Below, one piece after another: positions 16,029 to 23,695 of a stretch of DNA of 28,030 bases. Position 1 is the stretch's first letter; each line of letters begins with the position of its first letter. The stretch is from DATGIQ01 sp035295665 (GTDB taxonomy: Bacteria; Planctomycetota; Planctomycetia; Gemmatales; Gemmataceae): assembly GCA_035295665.1 (NCBI GenBank), contig DATGIQ010000172.1, forward strand, positions 1 through 28,030. The letters run 5' to 3'. A model generated the notes under the pieces. The model searched no databases and was not told where the DNA came from. It was given only the letters and a program-made list of their open reading frames with translations. The translations under genes were made by a program, and so were the position numbers.

Positions 16029-16399
16029 CACATGTGGTTCCTATTCGACGATCCCGCTGTCGCAAAGTGGACAGGGGAATCTTGGCCATGAATTCTGTAT
16101 TTTCCTTCTTCTTGGCCAAGCGAGCCAGAGGAAGTCGCGATAATTCGCGTCGGCTGGGGGCTGGGTCTGCACCGACCTCGACCATTTCTTCCGCTATATC
16201 CCATACGTCCCACGTCTGACGACCTCACCCCACGCCGGTCTGGGCCAATTGCATTGACAACCTCACCGCATCCTTTACACTTTATTATTGCAGCTTTCTC
16301 AACGGACCCGACAGCACATCACAACGATCTTGTCTGTTCTGTCGGCTGTAGGAAATTTTCCAACGGCAACGTTCGCTCTTCGACCCACGAGGATTTCCC
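16029..16399. other. Divergent intergenic region
   Basis: This roughly 370-bp stretch separates the minus-strand HEAT lipoprotein gene from the plus-strand coiled-coil gene. It holds a candidate plus-strand promoter at 16254-16281. Short open frames on both strands here are low-quality and lack ribosome sites. I see no gene. Confidence 0.6.
16254..16281 (+). promoter_or_regulatory. Candidate sigma-70-like promoter of the coiled-coil protein gene
   Basis: A perfect TTGACA (16254-16259) is followed after 16 bp by TACACT (16276-16281), which matches four of six positions of the -10 consensus. It lies in an AT-richer patch about 120 nt before the ATG at 16400. TATTAT at 16283-16288 is a better -10 by sequence but at poor spacing. 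Confidence 0.5.
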
Positions 16400-17926
16400 A
16401 TGCCAGCCAATAAGGGCGGTGAATCGAAACAGGGCTTGGTGATTTTTCTGGTAGTGTTCGTGTTGTTGACTCTCATCTTGGGGGTGACGACGTACTACGG
16501 TTACGCCGGTCAGGCGGAGCTACAAAAAGCGGCGGCCGACTCCAAGAAGGATGCAGAATCGGCCAAGAAGGACCGGGAGTGGTACAAATTCGTGGCCCTT
16601 CAGCTCAAGGGCTATACCGGGGACTTGACCAAGCAAGAGAATGAGGAACTGGCGGTCTCCCGCGAACGCTATCTCGCCAAGCAACTTACCGGCGGGGATG
16701 ACCAGGCGGCGATCGATAATCTGTTCAAGGACTTGCAAGCCCGGCTTGCCAAGGATGCGACCACCATCGAGCCGTACCGGCAAAGGGTTGCCCGGCTGGA
16801 GGAAGAGCTGAAGAATACTCGGGCCAGCCTCCAGGCGGAAAAGAACACCCTGGCCAAGGAGCGCGCCGAGCACGCCACGCTCATTGCGGTCAAGGAGGCC
16901 GAACTGCAAGAGGCCAAGACCAATTATCAGAAAGCCCAGTCGGATTACGTGGCCCTCCAGCAAAAGATGGCTCAGGAACTCTCCACGCGTTTGCAAGAGT
17001 TCGGCAATATCAGCGACGAATTGGCCAAGTCGCAAAAGAAAGCCTCTACAGACGTGGGCAATCTCGAGAAGGAGAAGAACCGCCTCCTGAGCGATATTAA
17101 AGATCAAAATGAAGCCCGGGAAAAGCTCGAACGCAAGCTGACCCCACCCGATTTGCAAAAGTTCAGTGCTCCCAAGGGCAAGGTGGTCGATGTCGATTTG
17201 CGCGGGCAGCTCGCCTGGATCAACTTGGGCTCGGCCGACAATATTCGGACCCAGCAGGGGCTCACCTTCAGCATTTTCGGCTCTGGTGTAGCGGGTCGGG
17301 GAAGCAACGAACCCAAGGGCGCCCTGGAAGTGGTGGAAGTGCGGGGCCCGCACCTGTCCATGGCCAAGATCACGAGTACGGCCGATCCGCGGAACAATCC
17401 CATCCAACCGGGAGATCTTCTGGTAAATCCGGCCTGGAGTCCGACGATGCAACAGCACGTCGCGATTGCCGGACTGATTGACATCACCGGCGACGGTCGA
17501 GATCAACTCGATGAGTTCATGCGGGCCTTGGCGCGGCAAAACATCATCGTCGATGCCTATCTCGACCTGAAAGAAGCCGCGGTAAAGGGAAAAATAGACC
17601 TCAAGACGGATTACCTCATCCTCGGTGATCAGCCCGAATTTACGGCCAACACGCCGATTCGGGAAGGAGATCCCCGGTTTGAGCGGAAGATCGAAATCCG
17701 GGACAAGATCGCGGCGATGCAAACCGATGCGCAGCGGCTGGGAGTGACGATTGTTCCGCTGAGGCGCTTTGTGGCTCTGATCGGCTACCAGCTACCGCGG
17801 GGCGCCCGCTCGACGAGTGGCTTCGGCTATGATAGCCAAATTCCTTCGCGTGCTGCCAACGGCGAGGCGAAGGAAGGGGGCAAGAAGGAAAAGGCCAAGG
17901 AAGAGAAGAAGGACGAAGGTAAGTAG
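16400..17926 (+). CDS. Membrane-anchored coiled-coil protein of unknown function
   Basis: The 508-residue protein starts at an ATG with GAGGA 6 nt upstream. It has one N-terminal TM anchor (about residues 12-36, VIFLVVFVLLTLILGV). A long charged helical region (about 38-245, repeated KK.AE, RLEEELKN, EKNTLAKER) should form a coiled coil. A compact beta-rich domain (about 258-345) starts PKGKVVDVD and ends QPGDLLVNP; it resembles FlgT C-terminal-like SH3-type domains in layout. An alpha/beta segment (about 350-400) and a Lys/Glu-rich tail (about 487-508) complete it. Likely role: periplasmic-facing envelope structural protein. I recognise the architecture from planctomycetes but know no function. 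It is a single gene with its own promoter and terminator. Confidence 0.85.
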   Translation: MPANKGGESKQGLVIFLVVFVLLTLILGVTTYYGYAGQAELQKAAADSKKDAESAKKDREWYKFVALQLKGYTGDLTKQENEELAVSRERYLAKQLTGGDDQAAIDNLFKDLQARLAKDATTIEPYRQRVARLEEELKNTRASLQAEKNTLAKERAEHATLIAVKEAELQEAKTNYQKAQSDYVALQQKMAQELSTRLQEFGNISDELAKSQKKASTDVGNLEKEKNRLLSDIKDQNEAREKLERKLTPPDLQKFSAPKGKVVDVDLRGQLAWINLGSADNIRTQQGLTFSIFGSGVAGRGSNEPKGALEVVEVRGPHLSMAKITSTADPRNNPIQPGDLLVNPAWSPTMQQHVAIAGLIDITGDGRDQLDEFMRALARQNIIVDAYLDLKEAAVKGKIDLKTDYLILGDQPEFTANTPIREGDPRFERKIEIRDKIAAMQTDAQRLGVTIVPLRRFVALIGYQLPRGARSTSGFGYDSQIPSRAANGEAKEGGKKEKAKEEKKDEGK

Positions 17927-17947
17927 CCAGCGGATTCGCTTCGAGGA

Positions 17948-17985
17948 GAGCCGGAAGGTGCCGGGGGCGCCTTCCGGCTCTTTTT
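17948..17985 (+). terminator. Intrinsic terminator of the coiled-coil gene
   Basis: GAGCCGGAAGG (17948-17958) pairs perfectly with CCTTCCGGCTC (17970-17980). The inner bases can extend the stem around a GGG loop, and five T residues follow directly. It lies 22 nt after the stop codon. This is a textbook rho-independent terminator. Confidence 0.9.
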
Positions 17986-17991
17986 GCCTGG

Positions 17992-18007
17992 GGACAGGAA
18001 CCTGTCC
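17992..18007. repeat. Short palindrome GGACAGGAACCTGTCC
   Basis: Seven-base arms with a two-base centre sit just after the terminator. A dyad this tight is more likely a protein-binding site or part of a dispersed repeat than an RNA hairpin. Confidence 0.35.
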
Positions 18008-18084
18008 ATTGCCCGATCGATAGAGTCCGGCAATGGAGGGCTGCTCCGGCCGAACGACTCGCCCAGACGGTGCCAGGAGGCGCC

Positions 18085-18231
18085 ATGTTGGATCCGTGCC
18101 CGGCCTTCGGTCCCATTATTCGGCTGCCAAAAGGCTCGGATGGGATGGGCTCTCTATCCATATCGAAGCCTCGTCCGCCGCTCCGCCAACTCTTCCCTTT
18201 TGTGAGTCTTTACCTTATCATAGCGCACTGA
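18085..18231 (+). CDS. Possible small protein (48 residues)
   Basis: An ATG with a strong AGGAGG ribosome site 4 nt upstream opens a 48-residue frame starting MLDPCPAFGPIIRLPKG and ending in a hydrophobic LYLIIAH. Composition is not typical of the spurious arginine-rich frames nearby. No homologue is recognised and there is no promoter evidence. It could be chance. Confidence 0.25.
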   Translation: MLDPCPAFGPIIRLPKGSDGMGSLSISKPRPPLRQLFPFVSLYLIIAH

Positions 18232-18467
18232 ACCCCCCTGATCGGCGCATTGACTTGTGACGGCGTTGGTTAGCCCTGCGGCAGGCTGCCTCGGCTCGCT
18301 GGCCCCCACGGTCCACCATCCGCAAGGTGACGTGGCTTCGGCGCCGAGTGAGCTGGCGCCCCCGCCATCCAGCACCCGGACCACCGTCGGGCAGAGGTCG
18401 GTGCGAACCCCCTTGCATATCCCCTTGCAGGGGACATCAACCCCTTCTATTCGGAGGTGAACCACTC
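18232..18467. other. Leader region upstream of the PEP-CTERM gene
   Basis: This GC-rich stretch holds no convincing gene. A direct repeat CCCCTTGCA occurs at 18409-18417 and 18421-18429, about 40-60 nt before the GTG start of the next gene. Together with 17986-18231 it makes about 480 bp with only the small ORF above. Confidence 0.4.
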
Positions 18468-19280
18468 GTGCCGCATCCAAGACTCGCCTGCGTGCTCCGG
18501 GGGCTCCTAACCACGGCCACGATCCTGGCCCTGGCGACGCCCACCCTCGCCCAACCGATCCTGTCCCTCGACTTCGGCGACCGAGACGGGGCGGGCGGTC
18601 CCGGTCTGCCACTGCAGTCCGGCTTCCAGCCGTTCGTGCTCGATAATTCCCAGGGAAATACGGCGATCATATCGAATACCACCCGGACCTTTGGCGCTCT
18701 GTCCGTCACGGTGTCCGCTACGGGTACGAACACTGCGGGGCTCGACGACCGTGTCCGGACGATGCCCACCGATTCGGGACTGTTCACCAATTCCGCCCTG
18801 CTGCAAGACTTTATCTTTGCCGTCCACACCGGCGGCACTACGGTCGGGACGGACGAAGGTCTGAACGTGCTGGTCCGGGGGCTGACGCCGAACATGGCCT
18901 ATAGCCTTCGGCTGTGGTCGTATGACAACAGCAGCAATCCTGCCCGTGTCTCCGACTGGTTCGTCAACAACGGCGCTGCGCCCGTGGTCGCGGGCTACTC
19001 CTTCACCGGGTCGGTGCTGCCGACCGACAACAACTCGGACACGTTCTCCTTCCAGGCCTCGGCGGATGCCTCGGGCCAACTGTTGATCTCGGGCCGGGCC
19101 GCGGCGTCCGTCTCCGGGCCGGCGGGAAACGGCACCCACAACGTCTTTCTCAACGGCTTGCAGGTCTCACCGGCCGCGGCGCCGGTACCGGAGCCGTCCA
19201 CGCTGGCCCTAGTTGGAATCGCTCTGTCCGCCGCACTGGCTTGGCGGCGGCGACCGGTTGTGTGCGCACGGTTGTCGTGA
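18468..19280 (+). CDS. PEP-CTERM sorting-domain secreted protein
   Basis: I choose the GTG at 18468 (270 residues) because GGAGGTG lies 8 nt upstream and a signal peptide begins there (VLRGLLTTATILALATPTLA, cleavage after ALA near residue 28). The longer open frame from 18327 adds only arginine/proline-rich noise. The mature part is beta-rich with Thr/Ser/Asn/Gly. The C-terminus has VPEPSTLALVGIALSAALAW followed by RRRP: the PEP motif, a TM helix and a basic cluster. Known: such proteins are processed by an exosortase and usually linked to exopolysaccharide and surface localisation. No exosortase gene is in this window. It could be a surface partner of the glycan made by the upstream operon; that is inference. 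Confidence 0.85.
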   Translation: MPHPRLACVLRGLLTTATILALATPTLAQPILSLDFGDRDGAGGPGLPLQSGFQPFVLDNSQGNTAIISNTTRTFGALSVTVSATGTNTAGLDDRVRTMPTDSGLFTNSALLQDFIFAVHTGGTTVGTDEGLNVLVRGLTPNMAYSLRLWSYDNSSNPARVSDWFVNNGAAPVVAGYSFTGSVLPTDNNSDTFSFQASADASGQLLISGRAAASVSGPAGNGTHNVFLNGLQVSPAAAPVPEPSTLALVGIALSAALAWRRRPVVCARLS

Positions 19281-19315
19281 CCTCGATCTGACCACGGTCG
19301 GCTCCCCTGCGGCCG

Positions 19316-19645
19316 AACCGTCGGCGGCGGATCGCCGGACCTATGGAGAGGCCGTGCGCCAAGCGCTCATCGTGCTGTGGGAAGCTGTCGATCGTTCGTC
19401 ACCGAGGGCTTGGCGGTGATGCGTTGCCAATTCCCCATGCCGATTCTCGGCATCGACTCGGATAATGACGGCGTCTTCATCAATGAGGCTGTGATCGCCT
19501 ACTGCCAGCAGCAGAAGTTGGAATTCACCCGCTCCCGCGCCTACCAGAGAAATGACCAAGCCTGGATCGAACAGAAGAATGGCCCCGTGGTCCGGCGCTT
19601 CGTGGGTTATAAATGCTTCTCGGGGATGGTGGCCGGGCAATGTTC
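19316..19645 (+). pseudogene. Transposase fragment (rve/DDE integrase-core family), frameshifted and internally deleted
   Basis: Two pieces in different frames match one transposase type. RRTYGEAVRQALIVLWEA (about 19335-19390) matches the N-terminal region. LGIDSDNDGVFINEA, FTRSRAYQRNDQAWIEQKNG and RFVGYKCFSG (about 19440-19630) match the end of the catalytic core, including an Asp and the catalytic Glu context of the DDE triad. The middle of the core is missing at about 19396-19420 and the C-terminus is cut where the integrase remnant begins. No terminal repeats were found. It is not functional. Confidence 0.75.
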
Positions 19646-20066
19646 GACGGGTCATCTTGTTCCGGAGCGCAGCAAAGTCGTCAGGCCCAAGGTCAGCAAT
19701 CAACCGGGGTTTGCCGAAATGTCCGATGAGCAGATCGCACGCTTGCTGGTACTTGAGCCATGTACGAGGACTCAATTCCCTGCTATTCACGAGGGCCTGC
19801 GCGTGATTCAGAAAGGCATGGCCCGCATCCTTGATCGTCAGGCCCTCCGGGTCAGGACGGGGCTTCCGCCCCGCGTGCAAGGCATCCTTTTGCTCCAGAT
19901 ACCGCTTGAGGGCGCCGTCGGGATCTTCCCAAGGTCCAAAGTAAGATAACCGGCCCCGGATCCGCCGGGCCCATTGTCCGCTCGCGTGAGAGTCCAAGGG
20001 GAATTCCGGGTAGGGTTTACCCGACTTGCTTCGGGTAGTAGCGGTAGTAGAATCTACTTGAGAGAT
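19646..20066 (-). pseudogene. Tyrosine integrase fragment (N-terminal and core-binding part only)
   Basis: The minus-strand frame reads KPYPEFPLDSHASGQWARRI, LSYFGPWEDPDGALKRYLEQ, SPRTWLKYQQACDLLIGHFG and LGPDDFAALRNKM. These blocks are typical of the N-terminal half of planctomycete phage-type integrases. The catalytic R...HxxR...Y half is absent: the frame runs into antisense of the transposase fragment at about 19650. The natural start seems to be codon 20066-20064, now ATC, with AAGGAG 7 nt upstream (20079-20074); a start-codon mutation from ATG would explain this. It lies beside a tRNA gene, a usual integration target. Confidence 0.75.
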
Positions 20067-20101
20067 GGCGACGCTCCTTACCCGTGGGTTATTGTGTACT
20101 C

Positions 20102-20128
20102 GGCCGAAACGATACCAGCGTTTCGGCC
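20102..20128. repeat. 10-bp perfect hairpin between integrase remnant and tRNA
   Basis: GGCCGAAACG (20102-20111) pairs perfectly with CGTTTCGGCC (20119-20128) around a 7-nt loop, followed on the plus strand by CTTCTTG. It could be an old terminator or an element-end structure; there is no clean T-run. Confidence 0.5.
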
Positions 20129-20194
20129 CTTCTTGATCCGGCGCTAGTAGTCACAGTAGTAAACAGGAAAGTGAGCTTTGCGGCAGTGTCCTAA

Positions 20195-20200
20195 TATACT
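20195..20200 (+). promoter_or_regulatory. Candidate -10 box of the tRNA promoter
   Basis: TATACT matches five of six -10 consensus bases and sits 17 nt before the mature tRNA 5' end, a sensible place for a short leader. No good -35 box is seen at 16-18 bp upstream. Confidence 0.45.
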
Positions 20201-20217
20201 GATGTAAAACAATTTGC

Positions 20218-20289
20218 GCCGATGTAGCTCAACGGCAGAGCACCGCTTTCGTAAAGCGGGGGTTGTGGGTTCAAATCCCACCATCGGCT
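20218..20289 (+). tRNA. tRNA-Thr (anticodon CGT)
   Basis: A full cloverleaf can be drawn. The acceptor stem is GCCGATG with CATCGGC, the D stem GCTC with GAGC, the anticodon stem CCGCT with AGCGG around loop TTCGTAA (anticodon CGT at 20250-20252), the variable loop has 5 nt, and the T stem is GTGGG with CCCAC around TTCAAAT. The CCA end is not encoded. All stems are perfectly paired, so the gene looks functional. It flanks the decayed integrase. Confidence 0.95.
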
Positions 20290-20297
20290 TTGGATTA

Positions 20298-20332
20298 AAA
20301 GGTCACAAGCCAGAGACTTGTGGCCTTTCTTT
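20298..20332 (+). terminator. Terminator after tRNA-Thr
   Basis: AAAGGTCACAAG (20298-20309) pairs with CTTGTGGCCTTT (20317-20328), 12 bp with one G-T pair and a 7-nt loop, followed by CTTT. The A-rich 5' flank means it may also serve the convergent mutarotase gene. Confidence 0.75.
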
Positions 20333-20465
20333 GTCTTCCCACCGATCCGCTTCTACATTCGGGTCGTCGAGCCGCCGCATTAAGCAACGCAATTGCTGAT
20401 GTGGAAGTCATCTTGCCACCCTGGACATGCCTCTGCCAGGTGATGTCCTTGCACGTTGCAAGACG

Positions 20466-21377
20466 TCACCAATCCGTAACCTGGATGATTGCCCTCATCC
20501 GGTGTTGCTGACCGGGCGCAACATTGATAGCAAAAGGCGACACGTTACAGGTCTCGACACAGACCATCTGTTTCCATTCCGCATCTTCCAAATCGGACAT
20601 GGCCCGCGCCTTCTGCACCCACGGATTCCAGACAACCGTCGTCAGGGAATTCTCTTTGGCAACGCGGACGCGTCGGTGAAGGGACTCGTCGTCCGCCTCG
20701 ACTGCCTGCTGCGTGTTCAGGTAAACCCGATCAGTCTCCGACCCGATCACGAGCGCACCGTCTTGTATTTTCTCCCGATTCGAGTCCGTCTTGTCGAGAT
20801 AATGAACCGTATCCAGACCCTGCAAGCGTACCTTCTCGATATCTCCTACTTTGAGGTACGTATGCAGAGCTTCTTCGAAGCGCAACGCCTTTGTCCCCGT
20901 ATTCGTCAGTACCAGCTCCAGACTTAGCTCGGAACCGAACGTGGCGTGATAGACCAAACGAAAGTCGAAGGGCCACCATTTTTTTGTGCTGTCGCCGCTT
21001 TCTGTGGATAGGCTCACTTCAACAGCCCCGGCATCCTGCACGATCGACTCCAGCTGCCAGGCCTTCGCGCGTACGAACCCGTGCGCCGGTGCCCCGTGAT
21101 CATCGGCCTTGTTTGCAAACCAGGGGAAGCAGATCGGTACGCCCCCCCGAATGGCTGCTCCAGCCTTCCATTGCGATTGGGAGCTGACGAACAGCACCTC
21201 CTTTCCAGCTCGTGGGGCCCAGGACGTGACATGGGCTCCGTGTAAATAAATCTCTCCCGTCGCGTCGGCGGCGGTGACCTGCACCTTGGCCAATCCGCCG
21301 TTGCCTTCAACGACTTGGGCAACGCCCGGGATTCCCAGACGGCGATTCAGGTCTGCAACGGCGCCTGGATGACCCAT
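20466..21377 (-). CDS. D-hexose-6-phosphate mutarotase-like (aldose 1-epimerase family)
   Basis: The 303-residue protein starts at an ATG with GGAGG 7 nt upstream. It has the YeaD/YMR099c subgroup pattern rather than GalM: AIRGGVPICFPWF (Arg77), APAHGFVR (His99, Arg103), EALHTYLKVGD (His172, putative catalytic acid) and CVETCNVS (Glu275, putative base). Length is normal for the subgroup and no signal peptide is seen, so it is cytosolic. Known: members interconvert alpha and beta anomers of hexose 6-phosphates such as glucose-6-phosphate. The gene is single, with the tRNA convergent downstream. Substrate specificity is by analogy. Confidence 0.9.
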   Translation of the reverse strand: MGHPGAVADLNRRLGIPGVAQVVEGNGGLAKVQVTAADATGEIYLHGAHVTSWAPRAGKEVLFVSSQSQWKAGAAIRGGVPICFPWFANKADDHGAPAHGFVRAKAWQLESIVQDAGAVEVSLSTESGDSTKKWWPFDFRLVYHATFGSELSLELVLTNTGTKALRFEEALHTYLKVGDIEKVRLQGLDTVHYLDKTDSNREKIQDGALVIGSETDRVYLNTQQAVEADDESLHRRVRVAKENSLTTVVWNPWVQKARAMSDLEDAEWKQMVCVETCNVSPFAINVAPGQQHRMRAIIQVTDW

Positions 21378-21895
21378 CGGCGAACCTCCGTGGGAGAAGA
21401 GTGCTTGTTTGATCCGGACCTGATGATTTCCCTTGCTCTCCTACATGGTCGGGTTGGTTGTGTCGGTTTAGCGGCGGTGCGCAGAACCGCGCGGGGCGCA
21501 TCCGCACACGGTTCTGCGCACCGCCGCTCAACAATAACGGACACATTCAGCCGGACCGTGTATGAGTCAATTTCGGCACGGGTGCTCACAGGAGCTGCAC
21601 CGGCCGCAGTTTCGCAAAGGAGTCATTCTGCCTCGCTGTCCAGGCTAATCTTCACGATGTCTGGCCGAAACAACTATCTGGAGCAAATCATACGAGTGCC
21701 GCACGAACCAGGCCAGGACGCCATAAATCCGCAGCTTGAGGGGTTGTCCAAATGTCTCTGGTGCGGGCGCGAGACTATGGCGTGCAATCTCTATCTGTAG
21801 GGGCACTTCGAGCCGTAGCCGGGCGAGGGCCGACTCTTGCCGTCTCGGCTCCGCCTCGGTACCCAGGACCTTGCTACGAGCCCGTTCCAAAGGAA
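21378..21895. other. Gap between mutarotase and sigma-factor genes
   Basis: About 520 bp. Besides the 20-bp inverted repeat and the doubtful small ORF at 21645-21899 I see no gene. The mutarotase promoter should lie here, but no convincing boxes stand out. Confidence 0.5.
21470..21528. repeat. Perfect 20-bp inverted repeat
   Basis: AGCGGCGGTGCGCAGAACCG (21470-21489) has its exact reverse complement at 21509-21528, around a 19-nt GC-rich loop. It lies in the 21378-21895 gap between two minus-strand genes and no T-run follows on either strand. It may be a strong attenuating hairpin upstream of the mutarotase gene, or a miniature mobile element. Confidence 0.7.
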
Positions 21896-21899
21896 TCAC
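21645..21899 (-). CDS. Doubtful small ORF coupled to the sigma-factor gene
   Basis: An 84-residue frame opens with a GTG that overlaps the stop of the sigma-factor gene (GTGA), so coupling is possible. There is no ribosome site of its own. The first half (LERARSKVLGTEAEPRRQES) looks helical and charged and could be a remnant of a longer sigma-factor tail; the second half has no recognised feature. It may be non-coding. Confidence 0.2.
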   Translation of the reverse strand: MIPLERARSKVLGTEAEPRRQESALARLRLEVPLQIEIARHSLAPAPETFGQPLKLRIYGVLAWFVRHSYDLLQIVVSARHRED

Positions 21900-23506
21900 G
21901 GTTGATTTGGGTGGCTGCCGGTGGTTTTCGGTTGAGCTTTCTCAGTTGCCCGGCGCCGCATTTCGCGGCGCAGGTCCGCCATCTCGCGTAGAAGTTGGTC
22001 CATCTTCATCTCCAGTTCGCGCGAACTCCGTGCCATCGGGTCCACTCCGGGAGAAGTTCCGTGGAACCTTCGGACTCCTTCTTCCGCTTCGTGCAGCTTG
22101 CGGAGCGCTCTTTCCCGTTGGGTGGCCTGGAGCCGCTCCAGCAGCCGAAGCTCTTCTTCCGCCTCCACGAATTCTTGACGGGCGCTGGTCATGGGCAGCT
22201 TCTGCTTATCCAGGATGGCCTTCCATTCTACTTCCAACCAGCGGAGTTCGTCCCGCATGTCGTTGAGCCTCGGGTTATCCTTCGGAAGAACCTTCTCTCG
22301 CTGTGCGAGTGCTTTCCGCGCAGCGTTCAATCGGGCGAATATTTCGGAGTTTGCAGGATTTGCCTCCTGCTCGACCATCCGCAGTTTATCTTCCCTCTGC
22401 ATCAGCTCCAGGCGCGCTCTGATCAGCTCCTTGGTCCATTGGCGTTCTTGTTCTTCATAGAGATCGATGGCCATCGCCAGCTCTGCTTTGGCTTGATCTG
22501 CGGAACGTTTGCCGTCCGCTTGAACCACCGCGTTGGGCTGGCCAGCCGACACTGTGATTGTTGGCTTTGATAGATCCGGTGCTGGCAGAGGGATGGCGTT
22601 GGCTGATTGCGGGATCGCTTGTTCCCCCGCCATGCCACGGTACGTCAGGATTCCCGTACCGGTGCCAGTCACCCCGATAAGCAGCACCAACGCTGCGGCC
22701 ATTTTGAGCTTGGTCATGAACATAGATTTCAATGCTCCTTCGGCCAAGGCCACACTACGGGCGGAGAGAACCCCGGCCACTGTCTCCCCCGCCGCGAACA
22801 ACTGGGCACTCTGAACTGTACCTTTCACGAGTGCTTGGGAAACCACCGCGGCCGTCGCGTAGTCTGACAACAAGGCCGTCAACATGCCGCCCGACAGCGT
22901 CAGCCCCCGGCGCGCTAACCGGGGGCGCAACAGCTCGCGCGCTCGCGAGAGCCGGATCGCGACTGTGCCCTTGGGACAGCCGAGATCGCGAGCGATCTCC
23001 TCGTGCGTCTTGCCCTGGAAATAACACAGAATCACGGGCAGACGATACTTGGCGGGTAACCGATGAACCTCTTCATCCAGTACGGCGCGTAGCTCATGCC
23101 AGGCTGCGAGATCGGGAGTCGCCTGGCTGGGCTGTGGCAACTGGGTCACCTGACTCTCCCGCAGCTTCCGCTCAGACGCGGCTGCCTTGGCTTCGAGAGC
23201 GATCCGATAGGCGACCTTGTACAACCAGCTCGCTACGGCGTGCCGTTTGCTGATGGCGGGAGCTTTGCGGACGAGCGTGAGGAAGGTGGCCTGAAAGGCA
23301 TCTTCGGCATCTTGTTCCTGGTGCAGCAGCCGGCGACAGACATTCAAGACCATCGGCCCATGACGCCAAACCAACACCTCGAAGGCAGCTCCATCGTGGT
23401 CGTTCACGAAGCGTTCGAGTAGCTGGGCATCTGCCAAACCACCCGCTGGAACGCCGGCGATCCGGCGCAATTGATGGAGCAGCGCGCGTAGGGATGTCGT
23501 AGCCAT
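21896..23506 (-). CDS. ECF sigma factor with C-terminal TM and coiled-coil extension
   Basis: The 536-residue protein starts at an ATG closely preceded by GGGGAG. Residues about 28-110 are sigma region 2 (AEDAFQATFLTLVRK, VASWLYKVAYRIALEAK). Residues about 145-195 are region 4 (LPAKYRLPVILCYFQGKTHE, LGCPKGTVAIRLSRARELLR). The C-terminal half is not part of a normal ECF factor (usually about 180-200 residues): a TM segment near 268-292 (MAAALVLLIGVTGTGTGIL), then a Pro/Ser linker and a long charged helical region (about 340-520) likely to form a coiled coil. Known: such extended ECF factors are common in Gemmataceae. Inferred: membrane tethering lets an outer domain control sigma activity, replacing a separate anti-sigma factor. 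None is adjacent. Confidence 0.9.
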   Translation of the reverse strand: MATTSLRALLHQLRRIAGVPAGGLADAQLLERFVNDHDGAAFEVLVWRHGPMVLNVCRRLLHQEQDAEDAFQATFLTLVRKAPAISKRHAVASWLYKVAYRIALEAKAAASERKLRESQVTQLPQPSQATPDLAAWHELRAVLDEEVHRLPAKYRLPVILCYFQGKTHEEIARDLGCPKGTVAIRLSRARELLRPRLARRGLTLSGGMLTALLSDYATAAVVSQALVKGTVQSAQLFAAGETVAGVLSARSVALAEGALKSMFMTKLKMAAALVLLIGVTGTGTGILTYRGMAGEQAIPQSANAIPLPAPDLSKPTITVSAGQPNAVVQADGKRSADQAKAELAMAIDLYEEQERQWTKELIRARLELMQREDKLRMVEQEANPANSEIFARLNAARKALAQREKVLPKDNPRLNDMRDELRWLEVEWKAILDKQKLPMTSARQEFVEAEEELRLLERLQATQRERALRKLHEAEEGVRRFHGTSPGVDPMARSSRELEMKMDQLLREMADLRREMRRRATEKAQPKTTGSHPNQP

Positions 23507-23634
23507 GCTCCCCGCCTCGGGCGAGAACCAGCGTCTACCCTAATAGAGGGCGATTCCGGCTGCTTGCTTTCGTGATTTTGGATTTCACACTACAGCCCTT
23601 TCGATCGTGTGCGAAGGATCGTCCGCTTGCAGTC

Positions 23635-23687
23635 GATTGGCCGGCTGCCGCCACGAAGAGAAAACACCACGGCGGCGCCGGCCAATC
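23635..23687. terminator. Hairpin downstream of the UGA-containing gene
   Basis: The arm 23635-23652 (core GATTGGCCGGC) pairs with 23671-23687 (core GCCGGCCAATC), about 17 bp with one bulge and an 18-nt loop. It lies just after the stop of the minus-strand gene ending at 23696. There is no U-run, so terminator function is only likely by position. Confidence 0.45.
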
Positions 23688-23695
23688 CGAAGGCA

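Noticed and set aside
16520..17722. 400-codon minus-strand frame
   Set aside because: Leucine/isoleucine-rich mirror of the Lys/Glu-rich coiled-coil gene on the plus strand.
18154..19139. Minus-strand frames antisense to the PEP-CTERM gene
   Set aside because: No start signals and arginine/proline-rich composition; the plus-strand gene has a signal peptide and sorting domain.
19341..19997. Intact-looking 218-codon minus-strand frame
   Set aside because: Only its first part is integrase; the rest is antisense of the transposase remnant, so it is a chance chimera of two decayed genes.
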